Source: Chitinophagaceae bacterium
GTDB lineage: Bacteria > Bacteroidota > Bacteroidia > Chitinophagales > Chitinophagaceae
Assembly: GCA_947476485.1 (NCBI GenBank)
Contig: CANJQU010000041.1
Coordinates: 1 to 33,342, forward strand
DNA length: 33,342 nucleotides
Direction: 5' to 3'
A program made the position numbers and the translations under genes. The notes beneath the pieces are model-generated. The model was given only the letters and a program-made list of their open reading frames with translations, made no database searches and was not told the origin of the DNA. Positions 1 through 8,910 of this stretch are shown piece by piece. Position 1 is the first letter of the stretch. Every line of letters begins with the position of its first letter.

Positions 1-461
1 ACTCATCAGGGAATGTCATTACCAGTAAAGTATTTGGAGGGACAGATGCTGAAAGCCCTGCTTCTATTGTTCCTTATTTGAACGGATATGTTGCTACTGG
101 AAACAGCGGATCATCTGTATTTACAGAAGGTAGCTGTAACACCAACTATAGTGGCGCATTTGTAAGCTACATTGGTTATTCATCTTTAGCTGTATATGAT
201 AGTGTCCATGTGATGAACGACCCCGCAATAAGCATCTATCCTAATCCCGCGCAAAGCGAAGTAAAAATTATTAGCACACTGGAGATACCGGGCAGCATTC
301 TTATATCAAATACCTTAGGGCAAATAGTTTATAAGGATGAGATTGTATCACAACATAACGTTACAGAAATTGATACAAAGGAGTGGGCAAATGGACTATA
401 CGTTGTGTTGTGGCATGGTGTAAACGGCAAAATAATGTCAGCGAAATTCATGAAAAATTAG
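1..461 (+). CDS. T9SS-sorted secreted protein, C-terminal part (5' end outside window)
   Basis: Only the C-terminal part is in the window; the reading frame is open from base 3 to the TAG at 459-461. The visible protein begins with a glycine/serine-rich piece (VFGGTDAESPAS) like the propeller repeats of the two genes downstream. It ends with a T9SS type A sorting domain: YPNPAQ, then a beta-rich segment with ISNTLGQIVY, then NGLYVVLWH and the end SAKFMKN. Such domains (known from the Por/T9SS literature) route proteins through the outer membrane and are usually cleaved at the surface. The last 70 residues are close to those of the gene at 754-2310, and the DNA identity continues past the stop codon, so the two are recent paralogues. 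The binding or enzymatic role of the mature protein cannot be told. Confidence 0.85.
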   Translation, partial: SSGNVITSKVFGGTDAESPASIVPYLNGYVATGNSGSSVFTEGSCNTNYSGAFVSYIGYSSLAVYDSVHVMNDPAISIYPNPAQSEVKIISTLEIPGSILISNTLGQIVYKDEIVSQHNVTEIDTKEWANGLYVVLWHGVNGKIMSAKFMKN

Positions 462-636
462 ACCAGTCTTTCCTTCGCAAGCTGGGTGCTGGCATGGATC
501 AGTGGGTCTCAGACGTTGCTCCGAGGCATCCTCGCGTGAACCGAGAGTGGGAATATGTTTAAGGCAGTTGCAAACTGCTTTAACTACTCAGGCACGAGTT
601 GGCTAAACACAAAGTTACGCGCCAAACTCGCGCCAG
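462..636 (+). repeat. 175-bp multi-hairpin intergenic element, copy 1
   Basis: Begins directly after the stop codon and is matched by an equally long copy at 2311-2485. It contains an inverted repeat CGAGG-cat-CCTCG, a second hairpin with arms CAGTT and AACTG, and a third with arms GGCACGAGTTGGC and GCCAAACTCGCGCC. The regular hairpins and intergenic position resemble REP-type elements, but no transposase gene is present here. Confidence 0.75.
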
Positions 637-702
637 AGTGAGCGAGGGAAGATAGTAGCAAGTACTAAAATCTCAAAGAATAGTATTATTAGGTGGAAAT
701 AC

Positions 703-753
703 TCTTTTATTTTAATATATTTCTGTATGTTTATGTAGTTGTAATACTGCGCT
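703..753 (+). promoter_or_regulatory. Duplicated AT-rich leader before the T9SS genes
   Basis: The AT-rich stretch ending at the start codon (CTTTTATTTTAATATATTT, then TTATGTAGTTGTAATACT) recurs almost unchanged at 2513-2566 before the next gene. It continues into the first codons, MKKIL. Conservation of the non-coding part in both copies suggests that it carries the promoter and leader, but I see no exact TAnnTTTG element and cannot place the start of transcription. Confidence 0.4.
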
Positions 754-2310
754 ATGAAAAAAATCTTGCCTGTTTTATTTTTTCTTTTCTCGCTTTCTAC
801 TTCCGCGCAGCAGCCAACGTTACTGTCATTAAAAGTTACCGGTGGCAATGGTAGTGATATTGTCCTGACTCCTGTTACGAAAACGATAGATGGAGGTTTT
901 ATTATTTCGTATCAAACCGGGTCAACATTTGGTCCAATTAATAGTTTATGCAGTATTACAAATCCTAAAATGATTTTTCAAAAGTATAATGCTGATGCCT
1001 CAATCATAGAATGGTCAAAATGTTACGCTAAGGATGGCGATAGTTTTTTGATCTACATGTTTCCGCAAAATGACGGGACTACTATATTCGGTGGAGAATT
1101 CACAGGTACCTGGGGGTTTTATATAACCAAACACGATGCATTTGACAATATTGTATGGAGCAAAAGCTATAGCAGGGGAAATGGCCCGTTACTGTATGAT
1201 ATGATAGCAACGAGCGATGGTGGTTATATAATGGTAGGCGATGTTTACTATACAGATACCAATTTTACGGTACACAACAGTGGTTCTTTAAATGCAGATA
1301 TAGGTGTTATTAAATTAGACAGTCTCGGCAATAAGGAATGGAGCAAAGCAATAGGAGGCAGCGGAGATGACAATGGGAACAAAGTGGTAGCAGGCATAAA
1401 TTGCTATTATATTGTTGGTAATACATTGTCTTACGATTCAGATTGCACCGGCAAGCATTTGAATTATGATGCCTACCTGGCAAAACTGGATAAAGGTGGG
1501 AATATTATATGGCACCATGACCTCGGCGGTGACGGTGCTGACGATGGACGATATGCTTGTGCCGACGGTAAGGGAGGGATAATAATTGCGGCAACCAGCA
1601 GTTCATCTGACGGCGATGTGTTGCATCACATTAATGCCGGTGCCGACAATATATGGGCTGTAGCTGTAGACAGTAATAACAATATAGTATGGAGCAACTG
1701 CTATGGTGGTGGTGGTGGCGAGTATCCTAATTCAATATGCATGGCAACAGATGGCAGTATATGGATAGCAGGAGTATCTTATAATAAAGGGGGTGAGGTA
1801 GATACAGCTTATGGCAACGAAGATGCATGGATCGTACATACCGACAGCGAAGGGAATTACTTAAACGCTAAAGTACTTGGGAGCAGTAAAAGAGATAAAA
1901 GTTACATGATATGTCCACTAAGTAATGGCGAAGTAATAGCAGGCGGGTATTATGATGATTCAAACGGACTCTTTTCAAATAGTTTATATTATGGAGGATT
2001 TGATGATGGTTTTCTTGCTGTTTTTGCACCCGAAACACAGACGAAAGTTTCTCAATTAACCAATACAGAAAATGGAATAAATGTATTTCCTAATCCTGCA
2101 AAAGATGAATTAAGGATAATGGTCACGCCTGGTGTATCGGGCAAGATAACAATAACAAATACCTTAGGGCAAATAGTATACAATGGGCAGGTAGCGCCAC
2201 AAAATAAGTTTACGGAAATCGAGACGAGCGGATGGGGGAATGGATTGTACGTGGTGCTGTGGCATGGTGCAGACGGCAAAACACTGTCGGCAAAATTCAT
2301 GAAAAATTAG
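754..2310 (+). CDS. T9SS-sorted secreted protein with propeller-like repeats
   Basis: 518 residues. Residues 1-19 are a signal peptide (MKKILPVLFFLFSLSTSAQ). The body is built of about seven repeats of 50-60 residues. Each has a pattern like DGGYI(M/I)VG, an aspartate/glycine loop, then KLD-x-LGN-x-xWSK and GGSGDD, as in Bacteroidota proteins predicted to fold as beta-propellers. From about residue 440 comes a T9SS type A sorting domain (VFPNPAKDE, ITNTLGQIVY, NGLYVVLWH, SAKFMKN). It is therefore predicted to be exported by Sec and then moved to the cell surface or medium by T9SS. The substrate is unknown. The ATG at 754 is chosen because it gives a complete signal peptide and lies in the conserved leader shared with the gene at 2567. 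Confidence 0.9.
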   Translation: MKKILPVLFFLFSLSTSAQQPTLLSLKVTGGNGSDIVLTPVTKTIDGGFIISYQTGSTFGPINSLCSITNPKMIFQKYNADASIIEWSKCYAKDGDSFLIYMFPQNDGTTIFGGEFTGTWGFYITKHDAFDNIVWSKSYSRGNGPLLYDMIATSDGGYIMVGDVYYTDTNFTVHNSGSLNADIGVIKLDSLGNKEWSKAIGGSGDDNGNKVVAGINCYYIVGNTLSYDSDCTGKHLNYDAYLAKLDKGGNIIWHHDLGGDGADDGRYACADGKGGIIIAATSSSSDGDVLHHINAGADNIWAVAVDSNNNIVWSNCYGGGGGEYPNSICMATDGSIWIAGVSYNKGGEVDTAYGNEDAWIVHTDSEGNYLNAKVLGSSKRDKSYMICPLSNGEVIAGGYYDDSNGLFSNSLYYGGFDDGFLAVFAPETQTKVSQLTNTENGINVFPNPAKDELRIMVTPGVSGKITITNTLGQIVYNGQVAPQNKFTEIETSGWGNGLYVVLWHGADGKTLSAKFMKN

Positions 2311-2485
2311 ACCAGTCTTTCCTTCGCAAGCTGGGTGCTGGCATGGATCAGTGAGTCTCAAACGCTGCTCCGAGGCATCCTCGCTTGAAGCGAGCGTAAG
2401 AATATGTTACGGGCAGTTGCAAACTGCCTAAACTATTCAGGCACGAGTTGGCTAAACACAAAGCTACGCGCCAAACTCGCGCCAG
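2311..2485 (+). repeat. 175-bp multi-hairpin intergenic element, copy 2
   Basis: Second copy of the element at 462-636, again starting at the base after a stop codon and the same length. Hairpins here are clearer: CGAGG-cat-CCTCG (2371-2383) competes with CTCGCTT-g-AAGCGAG (2380-2394); GGCAGTT-gca-AACTGCC spans 2412-2428; and GGCACGAGTTGGC (2440-2452) can pair with 2470-2483. Where copy 1 differs in a stem, pairing is only partly kept, so copy 2 looks closer to the ancestral form. Confidence 0.75.
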
Positions 2486-2566
2486 TGGGAAATTATTTCA
2501 CTTGGTAAACATTCTTTTATTTTAATATATTTATGTATATTTATGTAGTTGTAATACTATTGCGCT

Positions 2567-4165
2567 ATGAAAAAAATCTTGTTTTTCTTATTTCTTTTCC
2601 TGTGTAGTGAAAGCAGGGCGCAGCAAATTGAGATGGACTGGACAAGGTTTATCGGGCAAAGTACCGGATGCTGTGTGGTACTTAATAGTGCTATAACAAG
2701 CAGGGACGGCGGAATAGTGTTTACTGGCTCGGCAGACGCGTCTGATACAACAAATGGAGATATACCAGCGAGCACTTATGGTGGCGTACTGGCATGTAAG
2801 ATAGACGGCAGCGGCAATATACTGTGGATACATGTATACGGCGGAAGAAGAGGCATGGGAATATGTGAAACTTCGGATGGGGGCTACGCCATACTTGCAT
2901 ATGCAGAAGGTGTGAATGGTTATGTGACCGGTTACCATGGCAATGGAGATATGTGGTTGCTGAAAATAGACAGTATTGGCAATTTTTTATGGGGCAATTG
3001 TTATGGTAGTAATAGTGCTGATGAAGAAGCGTTATCTATTTCTGCAACAAAAGATAATGGGTTTACACTATTGGGGATAAGCAATGGCTCCGGGCAGGAT
3101 GTACCATACCATTTAGGCGGCTCCGAATTTGAATATGACTGGTTTGTTGTTAAAACAGACAGTGTCGGAAACAAGCAATGGGCAAAAGACCTAGGAGGGT
3201 CAAATGACGAAGCGCCAAATAATTTCGGTAGCATTTTGACCACCGATAGCTGTTATTACCTGGTCAGCAGCACTAGTTCACTTGATTATGATTGCACCGA
3301 CACCATATGGCATACAGGAGTAAACACAAAGACAGATTATTACATTCTAAAACTTGATACTGCTGGAAATGTTGTATGGAGTAGAAGTTTTGGCGGGTCT
3401 GGATATGATGAAATGAAAAGTGCTGTATGGGATGCAAGAGACAATACAATATTGATTACCGGAGCATCTTCATCTAATGATTATATGGTGACAGCCAACC
3501 CCGGGGGAAACAGTATGTGGCTTATAAAGGTGGATAACAATGGCACTCTTGCATGGGAAAAATCAATAGGAGGAAGCTATGGTTGTGGCGGTACAAGTAT
3601 ATCGATAAACCATGACTCCGGTTATATAGTATTAGCCGGAACTTCTGGAGTAATAGGTAATAGTGATGTATGGATATTTAGTGTTGATAACCATGGGTAC
3701 GTAATAGCTAATAAAATATTCGGGGGTGTATACTATGATTTTTCCTCAACATGTTTTACTTATAATCATGGTATTATCGCCTGCGGCAGCAGTGCATCTA
3801 ATTCATTCACTGAAGGGACAACGTGGGGCTACCGGGCATTTGGAGAGGAAGCTTTTATTAGCTATTTGGAATATTGGCCAGTGTCCGTAAAAAATGTGAG
3901 GAATGACGCCGCCGGACAATTGCTGGTGTTCCCGAATCCAGCAAAAGGCTTTGTAACATTTGCAGATAATGCGCCGGATGCCGGAGCTGATATACGGATA
4001 ATGATAACGAATGTGATGGGCGAAAAAGTAGCGGAACTGCATACGGGCAATAATACAGGCAGGATAGTATGGGATACGCGCCAGCAGCCGAATGGGGTTT
4101 ATGTGTACCAGGCCACCGGCAGCGGCAGGATGATCAGCAATGGGAAGATAGTGGTGGCGAGGTGA
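2567..4165 (+). CDS. T9SS-sorted secreted protein with propeller-like repeats
   Basis: 532 residues with a signal peptide (residues 1-19, ending SRAQ). The body has repeated blocks such as KIDSIGNFLWGNCYG, KTDSVGNKQWAKDLGGS and KLDTAGNVVWSRSFGGS. This is the same propeller-like architecture as the gene at 754, and an export role is inferred the same way. From about residue 450 lies a T9SS sorting domain (VFPNPAKGF, ITNVMGEKV, NGVYVYQ, KIVVAR). This tail belongs to a different subgroup from those of the two upstream genes: it ends in KIVVAR instead of SAKFMKN. Its leader and signal peptide, in contrast, are nearly identical to those at 754. The gene therefore looks mosaic, with a shared 5' end and a different 3' end. 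The ligand or enzymatic function is unknown. Confidence 0.9.
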   Translation: MKKILFFLFLFLCSESRAQQIEMDWTRFIGQSTGCCVVLNSAITSRDGGIVFTGSADASDTTNGDIPASTYGGVLACKIDGSGNILWIHVYGGRRGMGICETSDGGYAILAYAEGVNGYVTGYHGNGDMWLLKIDSIGNFLWGNCYGSNSADEEALSISATKDNGFTLLGISNGSGQDVPYHLGGSEFEYDWFVVKTDSVGNKQWAKDLGGSNDEAPNNFGSILTTDSCYYLVSSTSSLDYDCTDTIWHTGVNTKTDYYILKLDTAGNVVWSRSFGGSGYDEMKSAVWDARDNTILITGASSSNDYMVTANPGGNSMWLIKVDNNGTLAWEKSIGGSYGCGGTSISINHDSGYIVLAGTSGVIGNSDVWIFSVDNHGYVIANKIFGGVYYDFSSTCFTYNHGIIACGSSASNSFTEGTTWGYRAFGEEAFISYLEYWPVSVKNVRNDAAGQLLVFPNPAKGFVTFADNAPDAGADIRIMITNVMGEKVAELHTGNNTGRIVWDTRQQPNGVYVYQATGSGRMISNGKIVVAR

Positions 4166-4183
4166 CCTGCCTGTCGGCAGGCA
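4166..4183 (+). terminator. GC-rich hairpin after the third T9SS gene
   Basis: Directly behind the stop codon lies CCTGCC-tgtc-GGCAGG, with the alternative pairing TGCCTG-tcgg-CAGGCA. There is no strong T-run, so it may act as an mRNA 3' end or may be a small palindromic repeat. The rest of the interval up to 4333 shows nothing recognisable. Confidence 0.4.
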
Positions 4184-4333
4184 AGTTTGAAAATGTGGGA
4201 ATTTGAAAATATGCAAATTAGTAGTCCGGCAAGCTGCCAATGACCAGCTCAGGGCAAGTTCAATAAAGGACGAATGTACAAGCGTGCTATGGCAACTGAC
4301 AGTGATAGTAGTAATGAAGTTTGGACCCACCGT

Positions 4334-5116
4334 TTACAACAACATAAATTTATCAGCGTCATTGAGAAAAGGCAGGCTGGTTCTTACTTTTTGAAGTGCT
4401 TCTTTTTCCAGCTTTATGGTTTGGCAGGCGGGTGTACCTGATTGCTGCCAGAGCATTTCGCCAAGGGGGCCGAATACGCTGCTGTCGCCGGTGTAGTGGT
4501 TGTTCTTAGGGTCGGCACCAACGCGGTTGACGCCTACTACATAGCATTGGTTCTCTATGGCGCGGGCCTGCAGCAGGGTTTTCCAGGCGAGGCTGCGCTG
4601 CTGGGGCCAGTTGGCCACGTAGAGGAGCACATCGTATTCATCACCCAGGTTTCTTGCCCATACGGGGAAGCGGAGGTCGTAGCAGACCTGCAGGTTTATG
4701 CGCCAGCCGTTCACCTGTGCTATGGTGCGCCTTTCGCCGCGGGTGTAGTGCTGGTCTTCGCTGCCGTAAGCAAAGAGGTGCCTCTTATCGTAGATGCCGA
4801 TGTTGCCATCGGGCTGCACCCAGAGCATGCGGTTGTAGTATTTTCCGTCTTCTTCTATGATGAGACTTCCGGTGAGGATGCAGCGGTATTTTACGGCCAT
4901 ATCGGCCATCCAGCACACTGAGTGGCCGTCCATAGGCTCAGCAAGGCGCTCAGGGGCCATACTAAAGCCTGTGCTGAACATCTCAGGAAGTACCACCACT
5001 TGTTTAGGGCCTGCGATGCCGGATATAGTTGCTTCGTAGTGTTCCAGGTTAGCCGTTTTGTCTTCCCATACAATATCCGGCTGGATGAGCGTTATATATA
5101 AGTGTTCGCTGGCCAT
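4334..5116 (-). CDS. Carbon-nitrogen hydrolase, omega-amidase/nitrilase type
   Basis: 260 residues, the usual length for a single-domain nitrilase-superfamily enzyme. The catalytic triad is visible: Glu45 in LPEMFSTGFS, Lys111 in YDKRHLF and Cys145 in QVCYDLRFP. A second conserved glutamate may be that in RAIENQ. The pattern LPEMFSTGF together with CYDLRFPVW is typical of the YafV/Nit2 omega-amidase branch. Those enzymes hydrolyse alpha-ketoglutaramate or alpha-ketosuccinamate to the keto acid and ammonia in the cytosol, a repair/salvage step linked to glutamine transamination. The gene stands alone on the minus strand, convergent with the T9SS cluster. The precise substrate is an inference from the family. 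Confidence 0.88.
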   Translation of the reverse strand: MASEHLYITLIQPDIVWEDKTANLEHYEATISGIAGPKQVVVLPEMFSTGFSMAPERLAEPMDGHSVCWMADMAVKYRCILTGSLIIEEDGKYYNRMLWVQPDGNIGIYDKRHLFAYGSEDQHYTRGERRTIAQVNGWRINLQVCYDLRFPVWARNLGDEYDVLLYVANWPQQRSLAWKTLLQARAIENQCYVVGVNRVGADPKNNHYTGDSSVFGPLGEMLWQQSGTPACQTIKLEKEALQKVRTSLPFLNDADKFMLL

Positions 5117-5163
5117 AATTTGATATGAAGCTACGATTTTTTAGATTTGTAAAACATGTCTGA

Positions 5164-5202
5164 CCGCAAAGTTCGCAAAGTGCCCGCAAAGAAGGCGCAG
5201 AG
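5164..5202. repeat. Short CGCAAAG tandem repeat
   Basis: Degenerate units of about 9-12 bp: CCGCAAAGTT, CGCAAAGTG, CCGCAAAGAAGG, CGCAGAG. It lies in the divergent interval between the nitrilase and the small secreted protein. I see no promoter consensus in the repeat. Confidence 0.55.
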
Positions 5203-5308
5203 CCATTGGGGAGACCACAGTATGCACTTGAGTACATAATTTAACAACATTAAAGTGCGTTAAAACGGTTTTAGTCCCGATATTTACCAGCAGGTGCCGA
5301 TAGCGCAA

Positions 5309-6028
5309 ATGAATATGAGAAAATTATTGTTCCTTTTATTGCTGCTCCTTCCGTTTACCGTTCTTTTTGGTAAAAAGAAGCCTATCAAGCCATTTCCGCG
5401 CACCAGATGGAGGGAAATGGTGCGGATGGGTCCGGATTCGAGTGTGATCTCATTCAAAGATACCATGTTCCTTTCCTTTAATGGCAGGGACACATTTTCG
5501 TATCACTTCAAGAATGGCTTCATCTATAATGGCGCATATATCTTTGACGAAGACAGTGTGCTGGACCTGGGTACGGTGAAGTACCGGCTAAAACTGTTCA
5601 AGCCCAATAAGCTGGTGCTGGTGAATACCAATGGTATTTACCAGTTTGGGGTTGACTCGACCGACACGGTGAAGGCAATAATAATACCCAAGGAAGAAAA
5701 ATTGCTGCCTGTGACCAGTATAGACCAGATGATAGGCCACTGGACGGTATATAAGAAAACAGCGGGCACCGGAGCACTGCCGGACCTGGGCTCGCAGATA
5801 AGGTCGGCATATATTACGGGTCCTTCTACGGAGGGGAAGCTTGGTTATTTATTTGGCGGCGAAGACCCGGGCAATGCACCATCGTGGTACATAAAAGGCT
5901 TTGGCGCAGACCAGTCGCTGCAGTGTGATGGTAAAACTCCGAGGAACTTCAAGGTGATCAAATGCCAGAAAGGGGAACTGATCATTGAGGATGAGGGGAT
6001 GAAGTATTATTTGAAGCAGTTCAGGTAA
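5309..6028 (+). CDS. Hypothetical exported protein
   Basis: About 239 residues from the ATG at 5309. The frame is also open from a GTG at 5294, but the ATG leaves a clean signal peptide (MNMRKLLFLLLLLLPFTVLFG); a second ATG at 5315 is equally possible. The mature part begins with a lysine-rich stretch (GKKKPIKPFPR) and is rich in beta-type patterns such as SFNGRDTFSYHFKNG and KYRLKLFKPNKLVLVN. A central segment around TSIDQMIGHWTVYKKT resembles the start of a lipocalin-like domain, but the match is weak. No catalytic motif is seen. It is probably periplasmic or surface-associated and of unknown function. The gene is convergent with the glycosyltransferase at 6081. Confidence 0.75.
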   Translation: MNMRKLLFLLLLLLPFTVLFGKKKPIKPFPRTRWREMVRMGPDSSVISFKDTMFLSFNGRDTFSYHFKNGFIYNGAYIFDEDSVLDLGTVKYRLKLFKPNKLVLVNTNGIYQFGVDSTDTVKAIIIPKEEKLLPVTSIDQMIGHWTVYKKTAGTGALPDLGSQIRSAYITGPSTEGKLGYLFGGEDPGNAPSWYIKGFGADQSLQCDGKTPRNFKVIKCQKGELIIEDEGMKYYLKQFR

Positions 6029-6080
6029 CCCCCTGCTCACTAAATATGTTGAGTAAATCAAAAAATGAGGAGAAAAGAAC

Positions 6081-7730
6081 CTATTTGAGCGTTAGCAAGT
6101 AATAACTTTTCAAAGCCTTGTCGCGTGTTTTGGGGTTGATGAATTCGGGGGTGAGTTCGCTTACTTTAAAGGCACCGCCATGTAGCAGTATATCGAAAGC
6201 CATGTTATTTTTCCCCAGGTCGTCAAGGCCTTTGTCCATGGTGAGCAGGTATTTTGCATTCTGGAGCGCGGCTAAGGTATCAATGTCGTGAACGCGGCCC
6301 TGAGCGTAAAAACACATTGAGTTGAGGGGGTCATTGACCTTGTATGTTGTCACATCGGCGGGATTGATAGCGTTATCGTGGATATACCTGCCTACCTGTG
6401 AACCAACCTGGTAGCGCAGCAGATCATGATATACGACATTGGTGAGAAATACATTTACAATGATCATTGCGCCCGCAGTGAGCCAGAATATTTTTCCCTT
6501 AAGCGTTTTGCGGAATGCGATAAAAAGCCAAGCGGCAAAACCAGCAGCCCAGGCGGCCAAAACAAAAGGCCGCTGCGGAAAAGCGTAGACCATAAGAATG
6601 AGCGATGCTGCCAATAGCAAAAAGCTAATAGCAATATGGAATGGCTGCATGATGCGGAGGAAGGTCTTATATCGCCCTCCTTCGATAATATCCCAGAGCA
6701 GCTTAGCGGTAACTATGGCAGCGAGCGGATATGCTACAAAAATATAGTGGGGTAACTGATAAGAAGACGAACCCAACGCCAGGTAAGTGATGAGAAAACC
6801 GCCTGTGCTCACCCACTCCTGCTGCGGCTGCAGGCGGAACTTTTGTTTTACGAGCTGTATAACATTTAATATCAGCGCAGTGACAAAAAGGAATATCCAG
6901 GGGAGGAACGACCAAAGCATGTTGAGCAGCAGGAAGCTGATATCCACGTCATTTTTCCAGGGGCTTTCGCCGGTGATGCGGCCAAAGCTCTGAGACCAGT
7001 AGAAAAACCGGAGACCGGAAACACCATGCCTGCCATCAATAAGTTTTTCCGGGTGGAGATCGAACTGCTGATAGAGGCCAATACTCATAGGTATCAGCAA
7101 TACGGCAATGATCAGAAGTCCGATAACATAGGCAGGACGGAAGAAACTGCGCCATTGGCGTTTCAGCGCCCAGTCTGATGCAAAACAGAAAACGGGCACC
7201 ATTAATGCAATGGGCCCCTTCGTCATCATGCCAAAAGCAATGGCTGCGAAGCCTAAAAAGAGGTATTGTACTTTGTGGCGCACCATCCATTCCTGTACCA
7301 GCCACACAGCAGTGATGACCCAGCTCATGAGTATGGTGTCGCAGCGAATGTCGTTGGTCATCAGAAACATACCCTGGCAGGTGGCGAGTATGAGTGCGGC
7401 CATTCGCCCGGTAACTTCTCCGTAGAACAGCCTTGCGAGCCGATAAGTGGCATATAGTGCCAGCAGCGCTAACAATATGGACGGCAGCTTATAACCAAAG
7501 TTATTGACGCCGAATATCTTCATGCTGGCAGCGCTGGTCCAGAAAAGGAAGGGTGGTTTGTCGAGGTAATTCAATCCGCGGTCGTAGACATGCAGGTAGT
7601 CGCCGCTTTTCATCATCTCCCGGCTTATCTCGGCATACTGAGATGCATCAATATCCATGGTGTCTACCCGGATAGCCGTGAAGTAAATTATTGCAATAAA
7701 AATAAAAACCCAAAACGGGACTTTCGGCAT
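6081..7730 (-). CDS. GT-C glycosyltransferase, GT39/ArnT-like integral membrane protein
   Basis: 549 residues with an N-terminal membrane helix (FWVFIFIAIIYFTAI) and about ten more hydrophobic segments. The first periplasmic loop carries the acidic motif DIDASQYAEISREM (Asp26/Asp28, Glu34) and then NYLDKPPFLFW. This is the hallmark of PMT/ArnT-type GT-C enzymes, which use polyprenyl-phosphate sugars as donors. The C-terminal third (KVNDPLNSMCFYAQGR) is a soluble domain. The family transfers sugars or aminoarabinose to lipid A, other lipids or proteins on the outer face of the inner membrane; which acceptor is used here cannot be told. The gene is divergent from the epimerase at 7860, and no polysaccharide cluster surrounds it. 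Confidence 0.85.
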   Translation of the reverse strand: MPKVPFWVFIFIAIIYFTAIRVDTMDIDASQYAEISREMMKSGDYLHVYDRGLNYLDKPPFLFWTSAASMKIFGVNNFGYKLPSILLALLALYATYRLARLFYGEVTGRMAALILATCQGMFLMTNDIRCDTILMSWVITAVWLVQEWMVRHKVQYLFLGFAAIAFGMMTKGPIALMVPVFCFASDWALKRQWRSFFRPAYVIGLLIIAVLLIPMSIGLYQQFDLHPEKLIDGRHGVSGLRFFYWSQSFGRITGESPWKNDVDISFLLLNMLWSFLPWIFLFVTALILNVIQLVKQKFRLQPQQEWVSTGGFLITYLALGSSSYQLPHYIFVAYPLAAIVTAKLLWDIIEGGRYKTFLRIMQPFHIAISFLLLAASLILMVYAFPQRPFVLAAWAAGFAAWLFIAFRKTLKGKIFWLTAGAMIIVNVFLTNVVYHDLLRYQVGSQVGRYIHDNAINPADVTTYKVNDPLNSMCFYAQGRVHDIDTLAALQNAKYLLTMDKGLDDLGKNNMAFDILLHGGAFKVSELTPEFINPKTRDKALKSYYLLTLK

Positions 7731-7859
7731 ATTTGTAAAGTCAAAAGTTAAAACTCAAAATCCCAAAGTATAAAATGAAAAAGCTAAATAATTATGAGCA
7801 AATTTAGATGTACATTTCCTTTCAACATCACAAAGCAAAAATAGTCGCAATTTTACCGA

Positions 7860-8882
7860 ATGTTACAATTAAGACGTTATTCATTTGACCTGGCTTTTGA
7901 ATATCCTTTTACCATATTCAAAGGAACAAAGACGCACCAGCCTACGCTGATCGTTTCGCTGGGCCTGGCAGACATGACCGGGTATGGCGAGGCGCCTGCG
8001 ATCTCCTATTATAATATCACAGTGCCGGAGATGGTGGAATCGCTGGAAAGCAAGCGCGCGATGATAGAGCGGTATGCTCTTACGGACCCTCAGCGTTTCT
8101 GGCATTTTCTGCATCATCTTATACCCGGTCAGCATTTTCTTACGGCAGCGTTGGATATAGCCGGGTGGGACCTATTTGCAAAAATGCGCAGGATGCCACT
8201 GCACAAGCTCCTGGGCATAAACTGGGAAAAGGCACCGGTCACGGATTATACTATAGGGCTGGACACGATAGAGCATATGGTAGCTAAAATGGATGCCCAC
8301 CCCTGGCCTATATATAAAATAAAGACGGGTAGCGCGGACGATATAGAGCGGCTTGCCGCGTTGAGGCAGCACACCAATGCCCCCTTCCGCGTGGATGCCA
8401 ATGAAGGCTGGACGCTGGATGAGGCAAAAAGGCTGCTGCCGGAATTGCAGAAGCTGGGTGTAACTATGGTGGAGCAACCCCTGCCTAAGGAGCAGGTGGA
8501 GGAAATGAAAGAATTGAAACAGATTTCACCGTTGCCGTTGTTTGCCGATGAAAGCTGCCGGACGGAGGATGAAGTGAAAAAATGTGCTGATGGCTTTCAT
8601 GGCATTAATATCAAACTTACCAAGTGCGGGGGTATAACACCGGCTATGCGTATGATAAAAGAGGCGCGGGCCCTGGGGCTGAAGGTGATGATGGGCTCGA
8701 TGAACGAAAGCACGATCGGTACAGCAGCGGTTGCAAACCTGTTGCCATTGCTTGATGAAGTAGATGCTGATGGTCCGTTGTTGCTGAAAGAAGATGTAGG
8801 GGAGGGATTATCGTATGATAATGGAATTATAAAGCTAAGTGGTGGTAGCGGATTGGGGGTGAGGTTTGTGGGAAAAATTTAA
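7860..8882 (+). CDS. Dipeptide epimerase (L-Ala-D/L-Glu epimerase-like), enolase superfamily
   Basis: 340 residues, full length for the family. The N-terminal capping domain is followed by a TIM barrel with the general base motif KxK (Lys153, Lys155 in YKIKTG). The metal ligands are Asp179 (VDANEGW), Glu205 (VEQPLP) and Asp230 (ADES). The second catalytic lysine lies in NIKLTKCGG (250-258). The late motif DADGPLL matches dipeptide epimerases, where such acidic residues bind the substrate amino group. The enzyme would interconvert L-Ala-D-Glu and L-Ala-L-Glu during recycling of cell-wall peptides in the cytosol. Specificity for other dipeptides is common in this family, so the exact substrate is an inference. 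The start codon follows a 129-bp divergent interval shared with the glycosyltransferase. Confidence 0.9.
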   Translation: MLQLRRYSFDLAFEYPFTIFKGTKTHQPTLIVSLGLADMTGYGEAPAISYYNITVPEMVESLESKRAMIERYALTDPQRFWHFLHHLIPGQHFLTAALDIAGWDLFAKMRRMPLHKLLGINWEKAPVTDYTIGLDTIEHMVAKMDAHPWPIYKIKTGSADDIERLAALRQHTNAPFRVDANEGWTLDEAKRLLPELQKLGVTMVEQPLPKEQVEEMKELKQISPLPLFADESCRTEDEVKKCADGFHGINIKLTKCGGITPAMRMIKEARALGLKVMMGSMNESTIGTAAVANLLPLLDEVDADGPLLLKEDVGEGLSYDNGIIKLSGGSGLGVRFVGKI

Positions 8883-8910
8883 GATAAAGCATATTTGTAT
8901 AGCTTTTTAT

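Noticed and set aside
4442-4921. Long open frame (159 aa) on the + strand opposite the nitrilase gene
   Set aside because: It is fully antisense to a gene with an intact catalytic triad, and its product has no recognisable domain. High GC codon bias on the other strand explains it.
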